Shown: in pieces, positions 62,854 to 64,000 of the stretch
Numbering within the stretch: the first letter of the stretch is position 1
How the letters are laid out: the number at the start of each line of letters is the position of its first letter
Assembly: GCA_030323885.1 (NCBI GenBank)
Contig: CM059199.1
Location: 74,930,781 to 74,994,780, forward strand
Direction: 5' to 3'
DNA length: 64,000 bases
From: Branchipolynoe longqiensis
Taxonomy: Eukaryota > Annelida > Polychaeta > Phyllodocida > Polynoidae
The notes under the pieces: generated by a model
What the model was told of the DNA's origin: nothing
What the model saw: the letters and a program-made list of their open reading frames with translations, nothing else
The model's database searches: none
Made by a program: the position numbers and the translations under genes

Positions 62854-63827
62854 GGGTCGTTCTCAGAAGCTGTGTACCACTTGAGGTATTCTACTAGAAA
62901 TGCATATTTCAAAGAAACCCTTTATTGGAGTGTCAATATTTAGATTTCATCAGTTAGCCAAATAATGTGGGAGATAGTTTAGATCAAAAGTAAATGTTAA
63001 TATTGTGTATTATGTATCTTATTGGGATGGATGTAGCTAAATAAATAGAAAATTACATCACTAATTGTGACATTGTCAACAGCATTGAAATAAAATGTCA
63101 CAAACTTTAATGAAAACCTCTGAACAACAGCTCATTTCACTTCAAATGGTCATATACAATGTCTTCATTAAGTTGAAGACATTTATTTCTAAAAAAAAAA
63201 ATGTTAATGATGAAATAGTTAACATTTTCTGGAGTCATTAACATCGTAACATTTCGTTTCCACTTGCAAATACTATGAAACTCTGTATCAAACACTGAGT
63301 ACAGATACAGTACAGGAATTATTTTCACCATTTGAACTATGCATGGACCCAGTTATGGTATAGTAAAAGATAAATCCTGAAATTGCCCCTAAGCATTGAA
63401 ATTTGAGCCGAACATTTGTGTAAAATTGTTTGTTTCCACTTTGTTACTCTGCTAATCCGTTACTCTGCTAATATTTTCTTGCTTTTCTCTTTAATATTCA
63501 CAAATAAGACAAAACCATAGCAATGAGGTTTCAAATTATTATTACTACTGTTTATAAAGCAAGTGGCATGTGAAATGTCCTAAAAATGTCAAGTTTTGTG
63601 TGGAAAATATTTGATTTTGGAGTCAGATTGGTTTCCATGCTATACTGCTATTTATTGGGTGTGAGCATCATTTGACCTACTTAAAAATGCCAGAATATGT
63701 TTATTTTCAATTATTCAGATGCAAAAGGACATACACATTGAGGAAACTTGCTTATAGGACTTTGGCAGCATTTTGATTTTCTGGTACTGATGTCACACTA
63801 TTGGTACACAACTTCTGAGAACGACCC
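62854..63827. mobile_element. 974-bp TIR element with GGGTCGTTCTCAGAAG termini and AGAT duplication
   Basis: GGGTCGTTCTCAGAAGCTGT at the left and the reverse complement of GGGTCGTTCTCAGAAGTTGT at the right give a 26-bp inverted repeat with one mismatch. AGAT flanks it on both sides (62850-62853 and 63828-63831). The interior is AT-rich and lacks a transposase frame. The small frame at 63752-63964 overlaps the right terminus and is not a gene. Confidence 0.8.
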
Positions 63828-64000
63828 AGATACATCTTGTCATTACACTGGGAAAACAAATTAATGTTGCTTAAGCAAGTAACCGCAATCTCATCCTCGT
63901 TGCACGCATAATTTAAAGAAATACTGTATCTAGGACAACCCACCTGATTTTGTATGTATAACATGCTCTGAGCTCACTTGTCATTGAGCTTTCACGACAA

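Noticed and set aside
63752..63964. 70-codon minus-strand frame
   Set aside because: Overlaps the terminal repeat of the TIR element at 62854-63827; no domain.

Overview
The window looks like one stretch of an animal nuclear genome built almost entirely of transposable elements. It contains spliced DNA-transposon genes, many classes of retroelement, (TA)n/(GA)n/(GT)n microsatellites and tRNA-derived SINEs. I found no convincing host gene, rRNA or complete tRNA. The SINE pair at 5.4-6.2 kb and the repeats around 1.6, 8.2 and 24.9 kb resemble repeats I remember from molluscan genomes, so a mollusc is my best guess. That is recall, not a database match.

Layout. 1-9.7 kb: LINE fragments, a 5' half of a Ty3/gypsy element, several TIR elements (MITEs) and an inverted SINE pair. 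9.8-18.9 kb: a CGTATGCG-rich MITE, a gypsy element deleted down to RNase H and integrase (11931-13924), and nested LINEs, ending in a long APE-endonuclease LINE (15.8-18.87 kb). 19-26.1 kb: a second GTCGGCCCGACGG MITE, a LINE split by a solo LTR, a compact minus-strand gypsy element with both LTRs (21509-24446), and MITE remnants. 26.2-28.8 kb: a remnant of a tyrosine-recombinase (YR) element gag next to a very GC-rich gag-only element. 30.6-35.5 kb: a complete Ngaro-type YR retrotransposon. 36.8-41.4 kb: a full-length but inactivated gypsy element. 42.4-49.1 kb: a 6.7 kb PIF/Harbinger transposon with a three-exon transposase on + and a four-exon Myb/SANT-like gene on -. 49.1-53.4 kb: MITEs and a second gag-only element inside a tandem repeat. 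53.7-59.4 kb: a second, nearly intact Ngaro-type element, inserted cleanly into another tandem repeat. 59.5-64 kb: a dispersed 700-bp repeat, a Harbinger-derived MITE inside an LTR fragment, AT-rich sequence and a 974-bp TIR element.

How the parts relate. The Harbinger transposase and Myb-like protein are normally a mobilising pair. The MITE at 60521-61071 shares its termini and internal palindromes and is probably its non-autonomous derivative. The two Ngaro-type elements each encode Gag, RT/RNase H and YR between split direct repeats (A1...B1-A2-B2). The gag-only elements encode a protein that resembles the Gag of the second one and may be its non-autonomous partners. One gypsy LTR family is present as a full-length copy, a 5' half, two solo LTRs with 5-bp target duplications, and several fragments. 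Almost every gene has stops or frameshifts. The freshest elements are Ngaro-2 (one stop codon in the recombinase) and the open reading frame of gag-only copy 2.
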